From Polytrichum commune (Eukaryota > Streptophyta > Polytrichopsida > Polytrichales > Polytrichaceae), in NCBI GenBank assembly GCA_950295325.1, contig OX485805.1, forward strand, positions 41,374,258-41,438,257: 64,000 nucleotides of DNA, in the 5' to 3' direction. This document shows, one piece after another, positions 50,255 to 60,900 of the stretch. The position numbers and the translations under genes are program-made. The notes beneath the pieces are model-generated. The model had not been told where the DNA came from. It was given only the letters and a program-made list of their open reading frames with translations, and did no database searches. Position 1 is the stretch's first letter. The number at the start of each line of letters is the position of its first letter.

Positions 50255-52825
50255 TGTAAAGTTAAATATATATATGTCTCAATATATAGATATATTGAGG
50301 AAGGAAGATCACATAATATCATTCAAATGCTAGCAATTATTCTGTTCTAATATAATAATGGCATTGCATCAATCATTATGTACGGTAATTGGAGACTTTT
50401 TAATGGTTTTGAGAGTACTTAAGGGCATGGTTTTCAAATAAAAAAAAGAAAAAGAAAAAATATATATATTCAATGTGACTTAATAAACGGATTCACATGG
50501 GCGACACTAACCAATTTGGCACAAATATATGTCATCAGAATAAGAAATTGGACCAAATATTAAATCATTTGCATTTATTTTGAGACTTTCCAAAGTCTCC
50601 GATTAACGAATATAGTGAGTTTGTCAAGTTTGAATATGTTGTGTTGAGAGGATAAATAAAATATAACTCCATATATAATTTGGTTTATTCCCGGCCCCAC
50701 CTAGTGGCACATAGCATTAGTCAACCGATATCAATTGTTCCATTCTAACAATATCAATACATTGCCTCACCCAAGTCTTTAGCATGAATTTATCAGTACA
50801 GTGCTATGTTGTGTGAATAAACCAAGTATAATTACGATAAAATTTGGCTTATTTCCTGCCCAACCACTGTACATACTGAGCTCTATAATGTTATGATACA
50901 AAATGATACAAATGATACAAATCATCCGTAAACTCCCGAAGAGAAGGAATTATGTATATAAGTGTATACTCATTCATCCAACATAAAAGCCCTAAAATAA
51001 TTTGCAACATGGAGAGTACATTTGTTTAATTAATTTGACACTGAAATTAGCTTCAAAGGCCCCAAAATAATCTACTTGGGAGTCATTTGAGATGAATCGA
51101 CAACAAACCTATGTAGAGATCAAGTTTTTATGGATGGGAGATACTACACTCGTATACGATTAATTCCCTCTCTCCCTAATTCCTAGTACCGAGATGAATT
51201 GCATGTTTACTTTTTTGAGTAAGACCAAGAGTTCAAATTTGGGGGACATGCCAAATATTGTGTCAAGTGCCGCCACTCACAATTGGTAGCAAGCTCTTGG
51301 ATGGTGTATCACCATGCGATTCATAGTCACATTGCTAGCAAATGTTCACAAGTTGGGATGCTCTATTTGATGGACACTTAATGATTGTGAGGGACAAGTG
51401 CATCTACCATCGGGAATGACGCTCATACTTCATATGATGCAGTTGAAAACATGGCACATTTTGTGTTGGAATGCTCTTTTATAATCTCATTAGACATAAA
51501 TTTTCATCATTATGTAAGACTGTAGTTCTAGGGAGTTTCAAGTCTTTCTTTCAATTGAATCATCAAGTTGACATTAGCCTCTATCTCACGGAAGCTACCG
51601 TACTCCGCCACTCTAGAGAATTAGTTGGTTTGGAACCATCATGATGTACTTTCAGTTTCATTAGCTTTTTTGACGCCCTGCACTTTCAAATCAATATCGT
51701 TTCACTTCACTTCACTTCATGGATGGAGGTAGGCCATACAAAGTTGGCACCCCATACATACGCCTCAAATAAAACATTGGCCAACCTATGCCTTTTACAG
51801 CTAATTTATTGAACACAAGATTCACAAACCTTGGGCTTGACTTACATAGTGAGAATCTACAGATGCAATCTTGCCTTTCTAAATGTTACCTTTCAGGAGT
51901 ATATAATTTGTAACACTTATGGAATTCTAATACAATATTAGTTATAGAGGATGGATTTAAAAAAAAAAACAATAACACTTATGAGAGTAACAATTACATG
52001 ATGAAAATAAATTCATTAGTAACACTTCTAAATGTCTTCACATTTTTTTATTTTTTTTATTTTTTTTGAAAACTTACACTTACTTAGTGACCAAAATAAG
52101 AGTCTATTGTTGTTTGATGAGACTCTTGAGTACATAAAACAATGATGGATTTTTGTAAAGACAAAAGCTTTGTCCTGAGTTCATTGACATTGCTCTATTG
52201 TTGTTCTATAGGTGTAGATAGGGTTGCCATTGCTTCTCGCACTTGAGAAAATGAAACATTAGGAACTACCACTTTACTAATTTCTTAATCATCCTCAATG
52301 ATTTTAGATACCTATGATGCACCAAGTACATTCAATATATCTTCCTCAATTGAACATAAGGATGACTTAGATCAACCTCAACTTCAAAATGCACATATTC
52401 TTATGCACTCATTGTCACTACAAACTTACTACCTACTACTATAATTGGTAATTGAGAGAGCCTATCTAAATTCACAAAAAGACATAGGGAGTTTTTTTTG
52501 TATTTACGAAAGCATTGGCACTCAACCCTTCTCAATCTCATAGCAAAATCAAGGCCTGCACAAGATTCTAGTGGTAACTTGCAGTTGTCATACTTGTGGG
52601 CATTAAATGGTCATATAGCCCCCCCCCCACGTACGCACACAAATTATGTTGACTACTAAGCTTAAAATGGTTATCATATTTAGAACACGTAGTCCAATCT
52701 CTTTAAAGTGCTTGTGAATTATTTTGGTATCCGTTTTTGGAAAGTCACACCTTACCACATACCACCCACACAAAGGTGTGCGATTAAGATAAGTAACCGA
52801 ATTAGGAACATCTACCTTAGATTAA
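50255..52825 (-). repeat. Block D, inverted copy
   Basis: Reverse complement of 17220-21110 lacking the polyG transposon, whose empty site is at 51857-51864. Junctions: left in the truncated MITE of block B, right in the third Roco fragment. Contains a C-run near 52619. Confidence 0.85.
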
Positions 52826-52832
52826 AATATAT

Positions 52833-53092
52833 GTAAACCTTTCAAAATCTTCATCCTCTACAAAAATGTACTTGATAGCTAACAAGGATATGTTGGCCAA
52901 TCGAAGTTTTTGGATGAAGTCTTTCCTAACATGGCACGGGTACTCCTCAAGGTCAACCCTAGCGTCAACATTTGTCGTATCATTAGCTCTCATGATAATC
53001 TTTGAATTGCAAAATGATACGGTCCAAACAATACTTTTCCCTTGGCGTATTGCCGAAAGAAACTCCTCCATCTTGTGTTGCATTGTTGCCAT
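52833..53092 (-). pseudogene. Roco gene 5' fragment (third copy)
   Basis: From the ATG at 53092 the first about 85 codons match the N-terminus of the intact Roco protein (MEEF...QGKS, then LEEYPCHVRKDF, then VEDEDF). Homology stops near 52833, where an inverted copy of block D begins, so LRR, Roc and COR are absent. Upstream sequence to about 53222, including the TATA motif, is also homologous to the intact gene. It is a promoter-plus-start fragment created by a rearrangement junction. Any transcript would run into unrelated DNA after a handful of foreign codons. Confidence 0.8.
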
Positions 53093-53213
53093 TTCAACCC
53101 GTTACAACCAAATATTCTCTATGAAATTTCCCTAACCAAGGAGGTCGTAGATACTTCTCAGGACAAGTGCCAAGTTGTCATTCCACACTTCTTTGAGATG
53201 CTCAAGGCTACAC

Positions 53214-53220
53214 CTATATA
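53214..53220 (-). promoter_or_regulatory. TATA box candidate of the Roco 5' fragment
   Basis: The motif CTATATA is in the same context (ACACCTATATA on the plus strand) and at the same 122-nt distance from the ATG as in the intact gene. It suggests the fragment retains its core promoter. Confidence 0.4.
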
Positions 53221-53232
53221 GGGACGACACTT

Positions 53233-53270
53233 GTATGTGAGCGTAGAGCGGAGAGCGGAGAGCGTAGAGG
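53233..53270 (+). repeat. Short GAGCGGA minisatellite
   Basis: Four or five units of (GT/A)GAGCG(T/G)A directly at the end of the Roco 5' homology. A similar GTGAGCG array lies at 56288-56322 at the truncation end of the nearby MULE. Confidence 0.6.
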
Positions 53271-53713
53271 AAATAAAAATAGAAAACTTGACAGACTAAA
53301 ATAAGGGGTTTCCAAAAATATCCAAAAATATACCTAGAATATTCCAGATTCTACCAAGAATAGTAAAAAAATGGACCTATTTCCGTGGGATGTATAGGTC
53401 ATAAAATAAGAAAAAGCCTTGAATTTGAAATAATCTCATTAAGTTTGGAAACCGTGAGGTGGTTGAATTATTAAAACCAAGGATGATTACAAGGAATAAT
53501 CAATGAAATTGGATTTTCTGAGATTGGCATAATTGAAGAATGGGTCAATCAAAATATAAAGGAATCAAAATAATCAATTTCCTTCGTTGTTATTCATCAC
53601 TTTTCTCTTTGTCTTATATGTGAGTCTACTCTATAGCTTGGACTTTAGCAATTATCATTTGTGCCCGAATAGATATAAATTGGACTCATAAATTGTATAT
53701 ACACTTGCACACA

Positions 53714-54181
53714 ATGGGAGAGAAGAGAGACATGTTTGCTGGATTAGGATGGGAGAAGGAGATAAGAAGTCCAGGAGATCTCCATATTCCCGTTAATTCA
53801 TCGCCGGAATTTGAGTTTAGGCCTGGAAATCGAGGTAGTGATGACTACGAGCTGACTCCATTTTCGCAGTCCACACAAGCATGGAGGTGGAGGGTGCAGG
53901 AGGAGCAGAAACAATATGAGAAAAACGAAAAAATGCAAGAAGATGTGCCGGAGAAGGATGCTGATTTGGATGAAGACAAATCGAACGAAACGGAGCAGGA
54001 GGTTAAGGTGGAAGGCGAATCTTCAAAGTCTCTTTCATTTCGCCAAAGGATGAGAGGCTTGCCGCCGCATCATCTTCCGCTGAAGGATCGAATGAGAGAT
54101 AAAATAGTTTCTTATATGGATTTGCTTCGACCGGGTCCACCTCCCTCGGAATCATCAAAGAAGTATGCAAAACGGAAATAG
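53714..54181 (+). CDS. Predicted small hydrophilic protein, unknown function
   Basis: 155 codons from the ATG at 53714, chosen over an in-frame ATG at 53693 because its context (ACACAATGGG) is favourable. The protein opens MGEKRDMFAGLGW, then has a charged glutamate/lysine-rich middle (about residues 65-110) and an RQRMRG...LKDRM basic segment, and ends KKYAKRK. No signal peptide or membrane segment. An AATAAA-like sequence (GAAATAAAAATAATC) follows at about 54221. It is the only gene in its surroundings without homology to a repeat seen here. Composition and start context favour a real gene; the family is not recognised. Confidence 0.5.
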   Translation: MGEKRDMFAGLGWEKEIRSPGDLHIPVNSSPEFEFRPGNRGSDDYELTPFSQSTQAWRWRVQEEQKQYEKNEKMQEDVPEKDADLDEDKSNETEQEVKVEGESSKSLSFRQRMRGLPPHHLPLKDRMRDKIVSYMDLLRPGPPPSESSKKYAKRK

Positions 54182-54342
54182 AGTTGATAGACATAGAAAA
54201 CATTGTAATACGATCTTTTGAATGAAATAAAAATAATCATTGAAATTATATCTTTATTATAGCAATCAATTATTGCTTCACAAGAGGTCCAGAAATGGAC
54301 ACATATATCATATTCCAATGTAGTGCTAAGCTGAGAGGAAAT

Positions 54343-56259
54343 CTAGGAAGTAGATTGTGTCAAGAGGCCTCCCTCTAGGATGAGTTTGACCTCATTGAAG
54401 CTAAATGTGGGGGCGTGTATGAACGAATTCACATTTGCATCCAAATTAGAAACCTTGACGAATATGTAATACAGATGCTTACAATTCATATACGAATTTC
54501 GTTTGCGGCCGAACTTGGAAATCATATCCAAGAAGTATGCGCAGTTGCACTCTGGAAGAGAACTCACTGTCACTTGGTAGATGGGTGGTTGCGGTTCTAA
54601 CTTGGACTGCAGTGTGATAATGCAACCAAATCCCGGTTGAGGGATCATAGTTAACTTCTGAACAGTAGCATGCATAGCTTCAGCAAAGGCCACCATCTGC
54701 CTCTGCTTTGCCGAAGGTGCGCTGCTGGATCGCCGAACAAGCTTGGACAGTCTTGTCGTAGGGATGAAGTCGGGATTATCTGGAACATGGATTCGAGACA
54801 TATCCAGCGGGATCGCAGAGTTGGTGAAGAGTCGAGACGGTGTGATGCGCTGCTTTGGTGGGAGTTGAAAACCTGCGTTCTCAAGCGCGAAGATCTCTGA
54901 GCGGGTGAGGTTGGTACCAATCTTCACAGGCCAGATTGGGGGAATAGGTGGCTTCTGGTCATCAGTAGAGAACGGCATGACCCATTTCCGACAAGGGCCC
55001 TTGACGCAACGCTCGATGTCGTCTGGGCAAAAGACGAAGTCTGTGCGCTTCATAGATTGGAGTTTGTAATGATGCCACATACCGGTGTAGGTGGGCGCAG
55101 GGACGCTCTTGTTATTGGTGACGATTCTTGCGGTGCATTTTTTTTTCGTGCCCGCATGATTAGCCCAACAAGACTTCCCAGAGGTATAGGGTATGCGGGC
55201 AATATGCCAAAGAGAGACATCTACTTTGGTTTCTTGCACGGCGGTGACACGCTGGAAACCAAGTCCTGCAGGTGAAGGCACTTGAACCTCTTGTACAGAG
55301 GGGGAAGACTCCTCAATGATAGTAGGCAGTGTTTCAGGTTGAGAGCGAGTGACTCGCTTACCGGGGGGAGGGCGAGAGAAGTTCATGGTATCGGGACGGT
55401 GGGTCTCGCCATCATCACCAATTGGAGTGTCTGGTCTTCGCTTCTGCGATCCAAACACCTCGGCGCCCTCAAGGTGGGGATCGCGAGTGCAAAACTCTTC
55501 CCCACCGGGCATGTCAAGCAAGACCTTCTGCAACACCGTGGGGTCGCCAGTACGCTGAGCTCGACGTTGAGCACCCCTGAGCTTTAGTTCTTCTTTGCTT
55601 GAACCATTTCCGCCAATTCCACCTTTAAGGAACTGGTAGTATGCAACAACTTGTAAAAATGCCCGAATGTAGTCGTCCACCGTAGCCACGTATAGATCTC
55701 CACCCTTGTTGCCGGAGGCTTGAAGCCACTTGTTGTGGACGGACTCCGCAAGATTGCACGACGGCATCTCGGCCAACTGGTCTTGGGTTAAAACCTTTTC
55801 CTGCTTGGAAAAATCAAGTGTTAGGATAGGTACAGAGAGAGGAAACTGAAACCATGAAAAACCAACAATGAATCATGAAGGAGATGTACCAGTTCCATGA
55901 AACCACCCCATTGAAGGTAGCGGAAGTGCCAGAAAGCAAGCCAGAGTTGAAGATGCTTGAGACCGTCCTCACTCGTACAATTCGATGACGCCCACCAAGC
56001 CTTGATAGCTAGGTACCTAGTCTCCGCCTCTTGCATAGAAGAAGCATTACGATATTGAAGGCAAAGGTGTCTATGTTGGTCTTGTAACTCATGCTTTATG
56101 TACGATTTCGTATGTTTCTCGAGCGACTGTGTCCAATGAAAAAAACAAGTGCGCTCACGACCCTCCATTGGAACTTTGGGATCCCCTGAACCATACACAA
56201 TGCGAACAACGTTCCAATTGGCTTGGGCACTGTCGGCCATGAAGCCTATAAAGTTTGGA
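54343..56259 (-). pseudogene. MULE transposase with SWIM zinc finger, 5'-truncated
   Basis: Two exons: 56259-55890 and 55800-54343, separated by an 89-nt GT-AG intron (55889-55801). Homology to the longer element at 57953-63091 begins at PNF.GFMADSA and stops abruptly upstream, so the N-terminal region and first catalytic Asp are missing. Retained are FMADSAQANW (second catalytic Asp candidate), ERTCFFHWTQSLEKHTK, WLAFWHFRYLQWGGFME, CNLAESVHNKW and a C-terminal SWIM finger (CNCAYF...NCKHLYYI, pattern CxC...CxH). SWIM fingers bind DNA in Mutator transposases. The remaining frame has no stop or frameshift, so this copy is younger or less decayed than its neighbour. An expressed C-terminal product is conceivable. 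Confidence 0.75.
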
Positions 56260-56287
56260 TGTAGGAGAGCGACGCTATTTTGCGAAC

Positions 56288-56322
56288 AGTGAGCAGTGAG
56301 CGGTGAGCGGTGAGCGATAAGT
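56288..56322 (+). repeat. Short GTGAGCG minisatellite
   Basis: Four or five units of (A)GTGAGCGG/A just beyond the truncation point of the MULE at 54343-56259. Confidence 0.6.
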
Positions 56323-56874
56323 TTTTCTTTTTTTAGTTAAAATAATAGTTTAATGTGCAGGGTATATTAAAAAAATCAATGTTTTGCAAATATATTTCCA
56401 ATTATAGTAAATTTTAGGACCTATGCCCGTGGAAAATTCCTCCACAGTGATCGTTGCAAAGTTGTTTTTGGGATGTTTTTAGGGTTTAGGGAGTTGAAAT
56501 CAATATTGACAAACATTGTGGAGTATTTCTATGCAGCAAAATTAAATTACATTGGCATCTTTTGAGATCCGCGAGATTGAAAATGAATTCAAGAAAAGTG
56601 GAGATATCAGACACCTAAGGTTTCTAGACTATCAGAAAGAAAATTAAATGAAGCTTCGAGGTCAACAAAAACGTTGATACATCAAATACCTCAAAGTGGC
56701 CCTTTTAATCTCACTAGTTCATGATTAAAACAGAGGTTGCATACATACTTTTTCTGAGAAGACAATGAACTCAACATCTTTACACAAGATTTTGTGTAAT
56801 GAAGGAAACAGTAATTGATGAGTATTAAAACTAAACCATTCAAATTCAATACTGTAGCGCTTTCAAAGAGTGAC
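56323..56874. other. Unassigned DNA
   Basis: AT-rich and without a credible ORF. The last five bases are the left TSD of the following LTR. Confidence 0.5.
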
Positions 56875-57847
56875 TGTCGCAACCCTTGCTAAGCCCCCTC
56901 GACAATCTTGCCAATTTTCAATTTTAGCAAAGGTTACGAGCGCTAACCATTCGCATTCCGCCATGCTAATGGTTAGCTCCTCCTACCCCGGACCTTATAG
57001 TTCATAGGAGGGAACCAACCCTCCTACTTTGCTTTCGGGACTCACCCCTTAATCGGTAACTCATTCCTAGATGTGGACTTCCATCCATGGAAGTCCAATC
57101 CCATGTTGATCATCGCATTGCCGGAGCAACACTACAACAACCCGAACCATACTAGGCAACTATGGCCTCACAATGGGCCAATGCCCATGGAGGCCTTGCC
57201 GTTCGGCCTCGGGTGGGTGAGGCCACACCACCTCACCCATATAAGCCTCTAGGACTTCACGCGGGGCCCCTACCCCACCGTCAACCAACCTCTTGTCTCT
57301 CTACCAAGAGTTGGGGCCAAGTGGACATTTTCCTTTAGCTGCTGGGCCTAGAACCCCCCAGCAGCTTCAGACCATCATAACTTCCTTGTATGATGTCTGA
57401 TCATAACATCCAACCACTCCATCCTCATCTACGCTTCACGTAAATGCCGATGCACTCCTCACTTGCCCCATTTGAGCAAGTCTTGAGGAAGTTATGCCTA
57501 TTTGAACCTTGGCAGTCCCGGGAATCACTCCCAGGCACTGCTGTACCAGGGCGCTGTCCCGGGACAGCGCCCCACTCAAATGGCCATAACTCCTAGCTCA
57601 CACCTCCGATTGAGGTGTTCTTGAGCTTTCTAGAATCACTACGCCATGAGCTACGCATAACTCATGGCCTTACCCTTGTGCCTCCTAATCTTTGTGGGTG
57701 GGAGGCGTTCCCAACGCCCGGGGCCCTCACCCACACTAGGATCACTTGGGCCCTCTCACCAACGGCGCCACAAGTCCCGGGTGTCACTCCGGGGTCCCCC
57801 TTGTGCCCATGGTGTTTCAGGCACTCCTCATGGAGAGGTGCGCGACA
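56875..57847 (+). mobile_element. Solo LTR, 973 bp, family G (GC-rich), copy 1
   Basis: Starts TGTCGCAACCC and ends GTGCGCGACA, with TSD GTGAC at 56870-56874 and 57848-57852. Clearly more GC-rich than the surrounding DNA. No primer-binding site, polypurine tract or coding region adjoins it. The related LTR at 59230-60174 has a different TSD, so the two are separate insertions and not the two ends of one retrotransposon. Confidence 0.85.
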
Positions 57848-57952
57848 GTGACGGTATAAAAATAATGCACTTGGTAGTGGCTCTTTCCGTCTCACTACTT
57901 CAATTTCATTGATGTGATTGAAATGAAATTACAAGAGTACTTCATCCAAAGC

Positions 57953-60900
57953 CTAAGAGGTTGTCTGGGTCAACAATCCACTCTGAAGGATTTGCTTGAC
58001 CTCATTAAAGCTAAAACTAGCAGCATGAATAAAAGTATCAGAATCAGGATCAAGTCCACAAATTATCGTAAACACATAGTATAGGTGCTTACAATTGGCC
58101 CACTGACCGCGCTTTCCAAGTGCCTTGGTTGCCATTTCCTTGAAATTGTGACAAGTGCACGCCGGAAGCTGAGAAATAGTCAAGTGATACTGGTGGATAT
58201 TGGGAGGAGAACCAGAATCCAAGGTAACAATACAACCAAGAGCTGGGGCAGGGACCATGCTAATGTTGCAAATGCAAGCTTTTAACGTGAGAGCAGAGGC
58301 GCAATTGTTGGCGTGACGTGTGGAAGGGGCCTTACTCATGCGACGGATATTCTTTCCGAACCTGCGCTTGGGGAACTCATCCGGAGATGCCGGAGTAATA
58401 TACGAAGTCAAGTCCACGTGGGAGAGGTTGTCTTGGAACAATCGTCTTGGAGAGATTTCTTGTCGTTGAGGAAGGTGAAATCCAGCAGTCTCCAATTGGA
58501 GGATCTCCTTGCGGGAAAGGTTTGTCCCCATCTTGACAGGCCAAGTCTCAGGGACTTCAGGCCTTGATATAACCCACTTCCTGTGAGTTCCTTTAACACA
58601 CCTTTCAATATCATCGTTACAAAAGAAGAATTGCAAGAGTTCTTGCTTATTCTTTCGGTAATTGGTCATCATCCCGGTGTACGTTGGCGCAGCGGTACTC
58701 TTCCCGTCTTGAACAATACGGGCCACACACTTCTTCTTTGTCATCGCTTGTATAGCAAAGCAAGCCTTTGCAGACGTCTTAGGAAGACGTGCGATGTGCC
58801 ACTTACTTTCGTCACAAGCGGATTCTTGAACTGCTGTAACATGCTGCAAAGGAGAAAGTGGGGTGACATCACTTACTCGAGTATTGCCGTTCGATTGCTG
58901 CGGTGCAATTGGAGTTGCAAACATTTCAGGAGATTCTGAATCAGCGGTTGGTGAGGCCGTTTGAGAATTTTTGATGGAAGACCGCGTTTGCACTCGGGGA
59001 CGAGAGATGGAGATCTTGTCAGGTCAGTGAGAGTCAAGTTCCGAACCTGGAGGAAGGTCAGCCTTCCGTTTCAAGGATAGGAAGACTTCTTCACCTTCTA
59101 AGTGTGGCGTGCGGATGCAAAACTCTTGCGCTCCGGGCATTGCTTCGTGAAGGGACTTGGTGTTGCCGGTAATCTCTGAAGAACGTTGTGCGGCACGTAA
59201 CTTCAGCTCTTCCTTGGACGGGCCAGTACTGTCGCAACCCTTGCTAGCCCCCTTAGCAATCTTGCCAATTTTCCTTTCTAGCAAAGGTTACGAGCGCTAA
59301 CCCTTCGCATACCGCCATGCTAATGGTTAGCTCCTCTTACCCCGGACCATATAGCTCATAGGAGGGAACCAACCCTCCTACTTTGCTTTCGGGACTCACC
59401 CCTTAATCGGTAACCCATTCCTAGATGTGGACTTCCATTCATGGAAGTCCAATCCCATGTTGATCATCGCGTTGCCGAAGCAACACTACAACAACCCGAA
59501 CCATACTAGGCAACTATGGCCTCACATTGGGCCAATGCCCATGGAGGCCGTGCCGTTCGGCCTCGGGTGGGTGAGGCCACACCACCTCACCCATATAAGC
59601 CTCTAGGACTCTACGCGGGGCCCCTACCCCACCATCAAGAAACCTCTTGTCTCTCTACCAAGAGTTGGGGCCAAGTAGACAATTCCCCTTAGCTGCTGGG
59701 CCTAGAAGCCCCCCAGCAGCTTCAGACCATCATAACTTCCTTGTATGATGTCTGATGCTAACAACCGACCACTCCATCTTCATGTACGCTTCACGTAGAT
59801 GCCGATGGACTCCTCACTTGTCCCATTCGGGCAAGTATTGAGGAAGTTATGCCGGTTTGAACCTTTGCAGTCCCGGGAATCACTCCCAGGCACTGCTGTA
59901 CCAGGGCGTGTCCCGGGACAGCGCCCCACTCAAATGGCCATAACTCCTAGCTCACACCTCCGATTGAGGTGATCTTGAGCATTCTAGAATTGCCACGCCA
60001 TGAGCTACGCATAGCTCATGGCCTTACCCTCATGCCTCCTAGTCTCCGTGGGTGGGAGGCGTTCCCAACGCCCGGGGCCCTCTCACCAACGGCGCCACAA
60101 GTCCCGGGTGTCACTCCGGGGTCCCCCTTGTGCCCATGGTGTTTCGGGCACTCCTCATGGAGAGGTGCGCGACAAGTACCAGCACGATCTCCTTTTAAGT
60201 ACTGGTAGTACGAGACACATTGCATAAATGCGCGCACGTAGTCATCAACTGTTGCAACGTATAGATCCTTACCACGGTGGCCGGATTGTTGGAGCCACTT
60301 ATTGTGCACGGTCTCGGCCAAATTGCACGAAGGCATTTCAGCCAACTCAACTTCGTTCAAGTCCTATGGAGAAGGAGTTTAGAAATAATCGATTAGGAAA
60401 CATGTAGGAGACGATTGACGATTGCTTTATCAATGGATGGGTACACGTTCAATGAGCGAAGAACTTACCAATTGCATGAAGCCACCCCATTGGCGGTAGC
60501 GGGAATGCCAAAAAGCAAGCCAGAGGTCGAGTCGGGATATGGCATCCTCAGATGCGGCACCGGACGAAAGCCACCACGTGCGAATGGCAAGGTAGCGCAT
60601 TTCAGCTTCAGAAATGGTCTTGGCGTTCTTGTATTGCTTGCAAAGCAATCGGTGCTGATCTTGAAGGTCGAGTCTAATGTAGGCCTTTGTGTGCTTCTCG
60701 AGGGACTGAGTCCAGTGAAAGAGGCACGTTCTCTCCTTGTTTTCCATGGGCATAGATGCATCTCCGTTTCCGTAGACAATACGGATAGCATTCCAATTGG
60801 CATGAGCGCTATCTGCCATAAACCCTTTGAAGTTTGGTTGAGAAACGTTGTGGCGAGCCATAACAGCGTTGAGGTTTTTCCAAACCACAATTTGAGCAGC

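Noticed and set aside
55057-55587. Plus-strand ORFs of 69-101 codons
   Set aside because: Shadows of the SWIM-transposase exon on the minus strand.
57615-57912. ORFs on both strands in the GC-richer segment
   Set aside because: Inside the solo LTR; open frames are expected from its base composition.
56875-60174. A single LTR retrotransposon bounded by two LTRs
   Set aside because: The LTRs have different TSDs, each on both sides, and the interior is MULE sequence without gag or pol.
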